NCBI RefSeq assembly: GCF_003591485.1
Contig: NZ_QZCF01000001.1
Span: 186,001-250,000, forward strand
DNA: 64,000 nt
Source: Paenibacillus sp. 1011MAR3C5
GTDB taxonomy: Bacteria; Bacillota; Bacilli; Paenibacillales; Paenibacillaceae
Direction of reading: 5' to 3'
Numbering within the stretch: position 1 is the stretch's first letter; the number at the start of each line of letters is the position of its first letter. Of the stretch, positions 43,990-52,294 are shown piece after piece. The position numbers and the translations under genes were made by a program. A model generated the notes under the pieces. That model saw nothing but the letters and a program-made list of their open reading frames with translations, was not told the DNA's origin and ran no database searches.

Positions 43990-46899
43990 TTAACGCTCCT
44001 CTCCCATTTTCACTGCTTGATGCACCTTCAGTCTGCGGATATGCAGGAAGAGCAGCCCCGCGCCGACCAGCATCATGACGCCTACGACTACGAAGAGTTG
44101 ATTCGTATCCCTCGCCTCGAAGATGACGCGGAACGGCGGAACCGTCTCTGCGACATTCTCTGTCGTCTGCAAGAAAGGCAGGAAGAGCTTGCTGACCACT
44201 TTGCCGATCAGAACGCCGAGTCCGATCGCTAGGCCTGCTGTAAACAGCTGCTCCAGAAGAAGCATGCCGGTCAACTGCTTGCGAGATAATCCCATCGCAC
44301 GCAGGACACCGAATTGTACGACCCGGCCCGACAGGTTGAAGAACCAATAGAGCACATAGCCCGCCAGCGTAATGACTACCGATACTAGGAAGCCAAGGCT
44401 CAGGATGCCGAATACGCCTCCTCTTGTCGGGTGCTTCGATTGGGTAAGGAGCTCGCTGCGAACGTCTTTAATGCTCGCAATTTCCATACCAGCCTTTTGC
44501 AGCTCATCGACGATTGGCGCGACAAGCGCGTCAGGCTTCATTTTCAGCCACACGTTGTATGGCATAATCGGAATCTGATCGAAGATATAGTCCAGATTCG
44601 TAATGATGAACGGCGTCTTATCCGGGTACTGGCTAGGCCAATATGGCAAGATGCCGACAACCGAAAACTCAATCATTCCGTCCGGGAAGCCAACGGAGAC
44701 GATATCGCCGAGCTTCAATTGATATTTGTCTGCGACGCCTTTTGGAATAATGGCCGCATGCTCGAATAACCCCAAATTGTGCAAATAGTAATTCGGATGC
44801 ACCGGATAGAGATCGTCACGGAACCAAGCTACTTCCGAAAAATCCTTGTTGTCGATGCCGACAATATTACCTTGGCCGATCGACTTTCCGGAGACTACGA
44901 TGTTGCCTTTTGTCGTCAAGACACGGGCAGCCGCTTCGACACCTTCCAGCTGACGGTAGATCTCGAACGGCGGTTCATTGTACAAAATGCGGGATGGCAC
45001 GCCGCCACCGTTGCCGCCTCCACCGCCATTTCCGCCGCCGCCGTTGCCACCGCCGCCGCCTCCGTTGCCGCCTCCACCGCCGCCGCCGCCATTTCCTCCA
45101 CCCCCGCCGCCAGACGGTTGCTGAGTTATTTCCGGCGATCCATGCCATACGGTCTCAATAATGACATCTGATCCGTATTTATATAGGGTGCGCTCCGTCG
45201 AGTTCAAGTCGATGGTTCTCGCCGCCGAAGCATTGTAGACCCCAAGACCAAGTGTCAATACGAGCAGAATCATCAGCGGATAATAGCCCTTTGATGAACG
45301 TGATAGCTGAGTAAGCGTCAAATAGAGCGGAACCGGAAGGAACTTCCGTCCCAGCCAATTGAACAGCTTCAGCAGCCAAGGGAACAGCCGCAGGAAGAAT
45401 AGGCCCAGCGCGAAGATCGAGAGCGCCGGTACGAAGAACAAGAACGGCTGAACGTTCAGCTGATCCGTTGTCATACCCGTCTTGAACGTCAGCATCTGAC
45501 GTTCGTTGAACATATACCAGCCATAACCGGCTGCCGCCAGCAGGAGCACATCAAGGAACCACCGCTGCCAAACCGGCTTGCGGTCGGAGCGTGCCAGGTC
45601 CTGCTTGTAGCTGACGATGGAAGCTCTGGCATACATGATGGCCGGGATAACCGTCGCCATAATCGCAAGCAATACGGCGCTGCCGCCGGCAATCATCGCT
45701 TCCGTCGAGAAGCCTACCGGAATAGACTTCCGGTTGACGAAGGACAGGAAGCCGTTGGCGGAGCCGATGCTCTTGGCCATGAACCAGCCGATGAACGGCC
45801 CTAGCCCAAGCGCCACCGCGCCAAGCAACAATCCCTCAAGCAGATAGATCCATATAATCTGCCTGGTGCCGGCACCCCGGCTTCGAAGAACGGCGATATC
45901 GCTGCGCTGTTTGTCGAGCGATTGGCGCGCGTTCATCGCGATGAAGAAGAATACCATCGCAATCATCGGTGCGGCGAGCGTGAAGAGCAGCGTCTGCAAT
46001 TGAAGGCTCTGCTTCTTGAACTCCGTCAGGATGGAAGCGAATGAAATTTCCACACGCGTATCCTTCAACCGTTGATACAGCTCGATATCCAACCGGTTAA
46101 GCGTACGTCCCAGCGGGGACAATTGGCTCGTCTTCACCTCGGACAGGTCGAAGGAATAGTACCAGCCTGCATTATGAAGCGGAATTTTGTTCTGCTCCAT
46201 CAGCACCTTCTGGAAGGTATCCTCATTGACTTGCAGGGTGTTGAACAAGCTGTCGAAGCCTTGATACCAATATTCATCCGACGCGTCAAGCGGATTGACT
46301 GCGCCGACAATCTGAACGCGAAGCGTCAGGTTCAGACCGCCATATACCGGGTATTCGAAAATATCACCGATATGTACGTCATTGCGGAACATCGCTTCTT
46401 CCAGCATGACCGCTTCAATAAGATCCGACTTGCCCGCGCCGTCCTCGAACCAGCGGCCTTGCACAATCTCTGCATGGTCCTTCAGTTCCGTCAACGACAT
46501 CATCGTCAGCTGGCGGTTACGGCCGGCATCGACCGTTGTTGGATCTTCAGGCACGACATCGGCACTGCGAATGGAGTAGTTTTTCAAATACGTCGTGTAT
46601 GTAAAGCCGATGTCTTTTGGCACTTCAGATTTGATGTATTCATCCAGGGTGGACAAAGCGCCAAGCTCCGTCGCTTGTCCTGGAGTAGACTGATAACGTA
46701 TTAGCAGGGAGCCTGCGGGCATGCCTTCGCTCTTCTCATTCAATGACTCGGCTACTACCCGCTTAAGCGCCCCATCCGCATACATCGGTATGCTCGTCGC
46801 GAAGGCGACGGCCAAGATCAGGCCCGCCAGCGTACTTAACGTCAACCATCGCGTATTCCACATTTTGCGGAATAAGAATCGAAACAGCGGAATACCCAT
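43990..46899 (-). CDS. FtsX-type ABC permease with a glycine-rich segment
   Basis: This 969-residue protein has an N-terminal membrane helix (LSTLAGLILAVAFATSIPMY), then a large extracellular domain, three helices near 310-430 (LFTLAAPMIAMVFFFIAMNA; LLLGAVALGLGPFIGWFMAK), and a second set near 830-960 (FGILSLGFLVSVVITLAGYV; LFVVVGVMMLVGAGLLFLHI). This two-module layout is that of the FtsX/LolC-like permease family. Between them, near residues 590-640, the outside domain contains about 45 residues that are almost all Gly with some Asn. The family acts in mechanotransmission, lipoprotein or peptide export. The gene starts 4 bases after the adaptor stop. Confidence 0.9.
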   Translation of the reverse strand: MGIPLFRFLFRKMWNTRWLTLSTLAGLILAVAFATSIPMYADGALKRVVAESLNEKSEGMPAGSLLIRYQSTPGQATELGALSTLDEYIKSEVPKDIGFTYTTYLKNYSIRSADVVPEDPTTVDAGRNRQLTMMSLTELKDHAEIVQGRWFEDGAGKSDLIEAVMLEEAMFRNDVHIGDIFEYPVYGGLNLTLRVQIVGAVNPLDASDEYWYQGFDSLFNTLQVNEDTFQKVLMEQNKIPLHNAGWYYSFDLSEVKTSQLSPLGRTLNRLDIELYQRLKDTRVEISFASILTEFKKQSLQLQTLLFTLAAPMIAMVFFFIAMNARQSLDKQRSDIAVLRSRGAGTRQIIWIYLLEGLLLGAVALGLGPFIGWFMAKSIGSANGFLSFVNRKSIPVGFSTEAMIAGGSAVLLAIMATVIPAIMYARASIVSYKQDLARSDRKPVWQRWFLDVLLLAAAGYGWYMFNERQMLTFKTGMTTDQLNVQPFLFFVPALSIFALGLFFLRLFPWLLKLFNWLGRKFLPVPLYLTLTQLSRSSKGYYPLMILLVLTLGLGVYNASAARTIDLNSTERTLYKYGSDVIIETVWHGSPEITQQPSGGGGGGNGGGGGGGGNGGGGGGNGGGGNGGGGGNGGGVPSRILYNEPPFEIYRQLEGVEAAARVLTTKGNIVVSGKSIGQGNIVGIDNKDFSEVAWFRDDLYPVHPNYYLHNLGLFEHAAIIPKGVADKYQLKLGDIVSVGFPDGMIEFSVVGILPYWPSQYPDKTPFIITNLDYIFDQIPIMPYNVWLKMKPDALVAPIVDELQKAGMEIASIKDVRSELLTQSKHPTRGGVFGILSLGFLVSVVITLAGYVLYWFFNLSGRVVQFGVLRAMGLSRKQLTGMLLLEQLFTAGLAIGLGVLIGKVVSKLFLPFLQTTENVAETVPPFRVIFEARDTNQLFVVVGVMMLVGAGLLFLHIRRLKVHQAVKMGEER

Positions 46900-46902
46900 G
46901 GG

Positions 46903-47982
46903 CTATTTACCTACGACTTTCTGTCCCGGCTTAAGCCCTTGTAAAATTTCCACTTGGGTATGCGTCTGCTGGCCTACCTGGACATCCACCTCGCGTTTGC
47001 CGTTTTCATCAGTCACCTGGACATAAGTACGCGTCCCGATGTTGCGGAGCGTCGATGGCGGAATCACAATAGCGTTTTCGGTACGTTTCATAATGACATT
47101 GATGGCTACAGGCGTGCCGCGGTTCAAGTCCTTAGGCAGTTTCGGAATATCCAGCAGCATAAAGTCTTCCGGACGCTCAGGCTTGTTTTCGCCATTGCCG
47201 CCGCCAGGGAAGCCGCCTCCGCCGTTGTTCTGCTCGGTCGATTTGACCGGCAATTGCTTAACCTTGCCTGTTAGCTTGCCTACGCCTGTAATGGTGACTT
47301 CCACTTCCATGCCTACCGCAACCTTCTCTAGCTCGGTTTTGGTCAGCTTCGAAGCCGGCGTAATCAGCGAAGTGTCCGCTACGATCGCGATAGGGTCATA
47401 TGCCTTCACCGTGTCGCCCTTCTGAACGTTAAGCGATACGATTGTACCGGCGAACGGCGCAACCAGCGTCGCTTTAGCGATCTCTTCTTCAAGGTCAACG
47501 AGCTTCTGGCGCTTCTCTTCGAACAGGATCTGCTGCTCCTCGAATTCGAGCGGCTCCATCGTGTCGCGGTCCCGAAGCGTCTTCTTCATCTCGTTCTCGT
47601 CGCGGCGGAACGATAAGCGATCGTTCCTCAGCTGCTTCTCCAGCTGCTCAACGTCCAGCTCCGCGATAATATCGCCCGCCTGAACCTTGTCGCCTGTTTT
47701 CACATAGACCTCTTGAATATGCTTCTCGCCGAGGGTGAAGTACAGCGTTTCTTCCTCCATGGAGATGAGCTTTCCCGTCAAAGGTACGCCTTGCACCAGC
47801 GTGGCAGTTGTGACCTCATATTCCGGTTTCTTCGAGATTTGCGCCGGCACAATCTCCGGCAGCACTTCTTCTTCTTTTTCCTTAGGCAGCAGCGAGCAGC
47901 CGCTTGTAAATACAATTGTCGTGCTCATTGCAACTATCAATGAACGTTTAAATAAACTTCCCGTCCACCATTTCATAGACAT
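46903..47982 (-). CDS. Membrane fusion/adaptor lipoprotein (MacA/HlyD-like)
   Basis: This encodes 359 residues from ATG 47982, where GGAGG stands 9 bases upstream. The signal peptide ends in the lipobox 'FTSGCSLL'. The lipoyl/barrel-sandwich part 'VYVKTGDKVQAGDIIAELDV' and 'KATLVAPFAGTIVSLNVQKG' flanks a coiled coil of about 60 residues (RLSFRRDENEMKKTLRDRDT and beyond). The barrel domain (EKVAVGMEVEVTITGVGKLT) is interrupted by a Gly/Pro-rich loop, and the end 'VDVQVGQQTHTQVEILQGLK' matches MacA-type adaptors. It bridges the inner permease to the outside and is encoded between ATPase and permease. Confidence 0.9.
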   Translation of the reverse strand: MSMKWWTGSLFKRSLIVAMSTTIVFTSGCSLLPKEKEEEVLPEIVPAQISKKPEYEVTTATLVQGVPLTGKLISMEEETLYFTLGEKHIQEVYVKTGDKVQAGDIIAELDVEQLEKQLRNDRLSFRRDENEMKKTLRDRDTMEPLEFEEQQILFEEKRQKLVDLEEEIAKATLVAPFAGTIVSLNVQKGDTVKAYDPIAIVADTSLITPASKLTKTELEKVAVGMEVEVTITGVGKLTGKVKQLPVKSTEQNNGGGGFPGGGNGENKPERPEDFMLLDIPKLPKDLNRGTPVAINVIMKRTENAIVIPPSTLRNIGTRTYVQVTDENGKREVDVQVGQQTHTQVEILQGLKPGQKVVGK

Positions 47983-48721
47983 GATCGGCAACCTCCAAAA
48001 TTGTAGGATCGTGTGTAGTCATACAGATAGAGACATTTTCAGTGCGAATAATATTTTGAAAGACTGCCATGACTTGCGCAGACATCCCCGTATCCAGCTC
48101 GGCCGTCGGTTCGTCGGCAAGCAGCAGAATCGGCTTGTGCGCGATGGACTTGGCAATCGCAACACGCTGCTGCTCGCCCCCGGACAGCTCGAACGGACGG
48201 TGATGCATCCTCTTCTCAAGTCCTACCAGCGTCAGGCATTCCTCAACGCGTTCCTTCCATTGCGCTCGCGGCATACCCGCCATGCGAAGCGACAGCTCTA
48301 CATTCTCCCAGGCAGACAGCAGCGGCATCAACGCGAACGCCTGAAAGATAAATCCCATATCTTTGCGCCTGACGAGCGTTCTCTCGTCGTCGCTCTTCGT
48401 GCTGAATGGTTGGCCGTTGAACACGATCTCGCCTTTGCTCGGTGTATCGAGGCCTCCAAGACAGTTAAGCAAGGTCGTCTTGCCGGAGCCTGAGCGCCCC
48501 TTCAGCATGACGAGCTGCTGCTGCTTCACTTCCATCTGAATCCCTTTCAAGACATGCAAAGACCTGCCTCCAACCTGGAAGATTCGTTCAACCTGGTTGA
48601 CAGACAGCAATGTTTCACCGATCCCTTGCGAAAGCCTCTCACTCGTTTTCTCCCGCTGCACGGCTTCCTCTGTTTGAGCCTCTTGATCATCGTTAATCTC
48701 GGCATTTTGCATGATGGCCAT
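47948..48721 (-). CDS. ABC transporter ATPase (MacB/LolD type), first gene of the operon
   Basis: This encodes 257 residues from ATG 48721, with GAGGGG 6 bases upstream. An N-terminal 40-residue acidic extension precedes the domain. Walker A is 'LKGRSGSGKTTLLNCLGG', then the Q-loop 'GFIFQAFALMPLLSAWENVE', signature 'LSGGEQQRVAIAKS' and Walker B 'LLLADEPTAELD', with a final His in 'CMTTHDPT'. Its end overlaps the adaptor gene by 35 bases. Operon order is ATPase, adaptor, permease, second ATPase, solute-binding protein. Confidence 0.9.
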   Translation of the reverse strand: MAIMQNAEINDDQEAQTEEAVQREKTSERLSQGIGETLLSVNQVERIFQVGGRSLHVLKGIQMEVKQQQLVMLKGRSGSGKTTLLNCLGGLDTPSKGEIVFNGQPFSTKSDDERTLVRRKDMGFIFQAFALMPLLSAWENVELSLRMAGMPRAQWKERVEECLTLVGLEKRMHHRPFELSGGEQQRVAIAKSIAHKPILLLADEPTAELDTGMSAQVMAVFQNIIRTENVSICMTTHDPTILEVADHVYEMVDGKFI

Positions 48722-48862
48722 AGGCTTCCCCTCTCCCCCAATCCTCTACCTAAAACTTCATAATTCTAATCTACACACATAGACGGTGCAAAGTATAAAA
48801 AAGTTACGAATAGTGACATGTTTTTCTAAAAGTTTTTTTCAGCTAACCTTCAGCTATCACGC

Positions 48863-48904
48863 AAAAATCCGCCCCGGCCAAAAAATCCATAGCCAGAGCG
48901 GATA
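48863..48904 (-). terminator. Rho-independent terminator of the chemotaxis receptor gene
   Basis: On the minus strand ATCCGC...GCGGAT with internal CTGGC/GCCGG pairing is followed by TTTTT. Confidence 0.75.
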
Positions 48905-48912
48905 TCCCGCTT

Positions 48913-50643
48913 CTATTGCTTCACTTTGAAGTGCGCCACCGAGCTATTAAGCTCCCGGACGATCGCATCCAGTTCCTTCGATGAGGACGAGATGCTCTCC
49001 ATAAGCGCAAGCTGCTCCTCCGTCGCTGCCGCGACGCTTTCTGTTTTCTCCAGATTGACGACCGCGCTTGTTGCGCTTTGCTCGACCGAAGCGCTCACTT
49101 CCTCGGAGCTTGCCGACATTTGCTGCGTAATTGCAGAGTTTTCCTGGATCTGCTGCGTCATTTGCGTAATCGACGCCGCAATCAGATTCAGGTTATGACT
49201 AACGTCCTTCATCCGTTCTCCGCCGTACTCCACTTGCTGCATCGTCTCTCTCATATAGCCCGATGCGCCGGATATCTCCTGTTGCGTTAGCGTTACCAGA
49301 TCGTTAATATGCTCTGCCGACTCCAACGAGCTGGCTGCAAGCTTGCGAATCTCGCCGGCAACAACCGCGAATCCGCGTCCGTGCTCGCCTGCACGGGCTG
49401 CCTCGATGGAAGCATTCAGCGACAAAATATTCGTCTGATTGGAGAATGCTGTAATGTTCTCGGCAATAGCGCCAATCTGCTGCGACCGATTCTCCAGCGT
49501 GCCGATTGTATCGGACAGCTTCGTAATTACTGTCTTAATCTCGTCCATCTGGCCTACAAGGCGATGGAGCGCATCCTGTCCTTGATCCGCCTGTGCCGTT
49601 GTGACATTCGATTGATCTGCAATATCCGATGTATTCTCGGCGATTCGGCCGATGCCTACCGCCATCTCTTCAATCGCTCGCGACATCTCCTTCGCACCGC
49701 GCGCCTGGCTCTCGGAGCTGGTCGCCACTTCTTGAATGTTCTGCGCGACATTCTCCGAAGCTGAAGCAGACTCGCTTGCCGCGCTTGCAAGCTGCGAGGA
49801 CGACTCGCTAACCTTGCGCGTGTTGCTCATAATTCCGGTGATCAGACCGTTCATGTTCGCAATCATATCGTCAACCGAACGCGAGATTTGGCCAAGCTCA
49901 TCCTTAATGTATTTGCGGTCGGGCTCCACAGTCAGATCGCCTTCGCCGACCAGCTTGGTCTTCCTCACTACAGAACGGATCGTATTCATAATGAACTTGA
50001 TCATCATGGCCGAATATCCGATGAGCAATGCCGCAACTACAATCATGGAGATCAGAGTCGACAGCTGGTTTTTATCCAAATCCTTTTCAATTCGTTTAAT
50101 CGTCTCTTCAGCATGAATGTCCATGCTTTCGCCCACTTCGTCGATGCCGCTCCGGCTTAGCCGGAAGTCGCCTTCGATCTGTTCGCTGATCTCGGCCTTG
50201 CCGTCCTCTGTTGCCGAATACGCTTCCGTGAACCAGTTATTGAACGCGGTGTCGAAAGCATCGAAGATTTCGCCGGCCGTCTTCCCGGACGCGCCATGAG
50301 CCAGATGAAGCAAATCGGCCTTCTCCATCAGCGCCTTGGCGGCCGCTATGCGCTCAGTTGCCTGATCCTTGTTTTCTGACATATCCGTTTGTGCTGAAAT
50401 AAACCGTTCATGCTCCAGCTTGCCGGACTCGATTTTGAGATAGGCGACATAAGCTTGATACATGTCGCGGTCCGCATTCAGAATCAACGATTCGACCTGA
50501 TTTGCATTCTCATAGATTTCTTCCGCCATAATATTAAATGTCTTTCTTTCCTCGCCCAAGACATACAGGACGGACACCGCGTAGCACAGCAGCGGCAGCA
50601 CTGCCATGACCGCAATCTTCCATCGCAACGAAAAACTCATCAT
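48913..50643 (-). CDS. Methyl-accepting chemotaxis receptor
   Basis: This encodes 576 residues; ATG 50643 (or the next codon) is chosen for the GGGGG upstream. A first membrane helix (RWKIAVMAVLPLLCYAVSVL) is followed by an extracellular sensing region of about 150 residues, a second helix (TLISMIVVAALLIGYSAMMI), a HAMP segment (RKTKLVGEGDLTVEPDRKYI) and the signalling domain with the hairpin tip 'ITAFSNQTNILSLNASIEAA' and 'RAGEHGRGFAVVAGEIRKLA'. The signalling domain is intact. Such receptors control swimming through CheA; the ligand is unknown. It stands alone between its terminator and the pyr operon end. Confidence 0.95.
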   Translation of the reverse strand: MMSFSLRWKIAVMAVLPLLCYAVSVLYVLGEERKTFNIMAEEIYENANQVESLILNADRDMYQAYVAYLKIESGKLEHERFISAQTDMSENKDQATERIAAAKALMEKADLLHLAHGASGKTAGEIFDAFDTAFNNWFTEAYSATEDGKAEISEQIEGDFRLSRSGIDEVGESMDIHAEETIKRIEKDLDKNQLSTLISMIVVAALLIGYSAMMIKFIMNTIRSVVRKTKLVGEGDLTVEPDRKYIKDELGQISRSVDDMIANMNGLITGIMSNTRKVSESSSQLASAASESASASENVAQNIQEVATSSESQARGAKEMSRAIEEMAVGIGRIAENTSDIADQSNVTTAQADQGQDALHRLVGQMDEIKTVITKLSDTIGTLENRSQQIGAIAENITAFSNQTNILSLNASIEAARAGEHGRGFAVVAGEIRKLAASSLESAEHINDLVTLTQQEISGASGYMRETMQQVEYGGERMKDVSHNLNLIAASITQMTQQIQENSAITQQMSASSEEVSASVEQSATSAVVNLEKTESVAAATEEQLALMESISSSSKELDAIVRELNSSVAHFKVKQ

Positions 50644-50793
50644 TAACCCCCAACCTTCCACAGTTCTGTAACTATCTATACTTATATCGGTCTATTGCCT
50701 TATAGAAAAAAGGAGGGGCTGCAAATTTTTAAAGAATATTGTCGAATTTTGAAATAGACCGAAAGAATGCGCATTCTCGGGTGCGATGGCACC

Positions 50794-50829
50794 AAAAAAA
50801 GCGTACCGTCTCATCCAGACAGTACGCTT
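50794..50829 (-). terminator. Rho-independent terminator of the pyr operon
   Basis: On the minus strand AAGCGTAC...GTACGCTT is followed by seven T, 19 bases after the pyrE stop. Confidence 0.85.
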
Positions 50830-50847
50830 ATCTTTGCTAAGTGGCTG

Positions 50848-51495
50848 TTACTTGCCGAACGACTCAGGATCGTTGCGCCAGGCTTGGAGCGCTGCAACGT
50901 CTGCTTCTGCAACCTTGCCCATTTGAACCGCCGTTTCGATCAAAGCCGAATAATTCGAAAGCGTATCCAGGGTAAATCCGTCATTCTCGAACGCTTGAGC
51001 CGCATGAGGAAACTGGTAGGTAAAGATCGCCAGTACAGCGCTGACTTCAGCCCCTGCCTCACGAACCGCCTGTGCCGCCTTTAGCGAGCTGCCGCCGGTC
51101 GAGATCAGGTCCTCGATGACGATGACCTTCTGACCTGGGACAATTCGGCCTTCGATTTGATTTTGCTTGCCGTGGCCCTTTGCTTTGTCGCGAATGTAAG
51201 CCATCGGCAGGTTCAGCTTCTGAGCAACCCATGCAGCATGCGGAATGCCCGCTGTCGATGTCCCTGCGATTACTTCCGCATCCGGATAACGCTCGCGGAT
51301 AATCGTTGCGAAGCCTTCGGCAACCAGGTCGCGAATATCCGGATACGCCATTGTCAGGCGATTATCGCAGTAGATTGGGGATTTCAGCCCCGATGTCCAG
51401 GTAAAGGGTTCATTCGGACGAAGTGCTACCGCTCCGATCTCCAGCAAACTCTTTGCAATCTCGTTAGGCAGAGACGCCAATGATACGTTACTCAA
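50848..51495 (-). CDS. pyrE: Orotate phosphoribosyltransferase
   Basis: This encodes 215 residues and makes orotidine 5'-phosphate from orotate and PRPP. The PRPP-binding motif is 'GQKVIVIEDLISTGGSSLKA', preceded by 'VIAGTSTAGIPHAAWVA' and 'MAYIRDKAKGHGKQNQIEG', all typical of PyrE. The start is TTG 51495, 10 bases after GAGGAG, overlapping the pyrF end by 8 bases. It is the last gene of the operon. Confidence 0.95.
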   Translation of the reverse strand: MSNVSLASLPNEIAKSLLEIGAVALRPNEPFTWTSGLKSPIYCDNRLTMAYPDIRDLVAEGFATIIRERYPDAEVIAGTSTAGIPHAAWVAQKLNLPMAYIRDKAKGHGKQNQIEGRIVPGQKVIVIEDLISTGGSSLKAAQAVREAGAEVSAVLAIFTYQFPHAAQAFENDGFTLDTLSNYSALIETAVQMGKVAEADVAALQAWRNDPESFGK

Positions 51496-52228
51496 CCGAA
51501 ATCAGCTCCTCGATAATAGTTTCCAATGCTTCGCGCGGCTGCGCTGCCGCTGTAATCGGACGGCCAATGACCATATAATCCGTGCCTTGGCGCAGCGCCT
51601 CGGCAGGCGTCATAATGCGGGACTGGTCGTTCAGCGCGGCTCCGGCGGGACGAATGCCCGGCGTGACCGTCTGGAAGGAAGCGCCCAGCGCCGACTTAAT
51701 GGCCACCACCTCGGAAGGAGAAGCCACGACACCGTCAAGGCCCGCTGCCTTCGCTAGGGAAGCGTAGCGAAGGACCGCTTCCTCTACCGTGCCTCCGATA
51801 CCGATCTGGTCGTTCAGAACCGACTGGCTCGTGCTGGTTAACTGGGTTACCGCGATGACAGCCGGCTTTGCCGCACCGCTGGACAGCGCGGCATCCACGC
51901 CTTCAAGCGCCGCTTCCATCATGGCTTGTCCGCCGCCCGCATGCACGTTGAACATATCAACGCCAAGCTTCGTCACGCTGTTTGAGCCGCCTTTGACCGT
52001 ATTCGGGATGTCGTGCATCTTCACGTCCAGGAAGACATAATAGCCGCGTTCCTTCAGACTAGATACGAATGTGGGACCCGCCGCATAGAACAGCTGCATG
52101 CCAACCTTCATATAGCAAGGAATTCCCTTCAGCTCCTCGATCAGCTTCTCGGCCGCAGCAGCTTCCGGGTAATCCAGCGCCACCATTACGCGCTTCGCCG
52201 CTTGTTCTCTCGTCAGTTTCACAGCCAT
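51488..52228 (-). CDS. pyrF: Orotidine 5'-phosphate decarboxylase
   Basis: This encodes 246 residues from ATG 52228 with GAGGGGG 4-5 bases upstream; the longer frame is rejected. The catalytic motif 'YVFLDVKMHDIPNTVKGG' (D-x-K-x-x-D) is present, along with 'VALDYPEAAAAEKLIEEL' and 'VTPGIRPAG'. It makes UMP from OMP. In Bacillus the gene is preceded by pyrK and pyrD, which are not here; carB lies directly upstream. Confidence 0.95.
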   Translation of the reverse strand: MAVKLTREQAAKRVMVALDYPEAAAAEKLIEELKGIPCYMKVGMQLFYAAGPTFVSSLKERGYYVFLDVKMHDIPNTVKGGSNSVTKLGVDMFNVHAGGGQAMMEAALEGVDAALSSGAAKPAVIAVTQLTSTSQSVLNDQIGIGGTVEEAVLRYASLAKAAGLDGVVASPSEVVAIKSALGASFQTVTPGIRPAGAALNDQSRIMTPAEALRQGTDYMVIGRPITAAAQPREALETIIEELISVE

Positions 52229-52294
52229 GTCCCCCTCTATATAGTGTTGAAGCTTCTGAGGCGCTTGCACGCCCCAGAAGCTTCGTCTTATTGC

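Noticed and set aside
44779..45171. Repeat region resembling a low-complexity or CRISPR-like array
   Set aside because: It is the coding sequence of the glycine-rich part of the permease; there are no spaced repeats of constant length, and no CRISPR array was seen anywhere.
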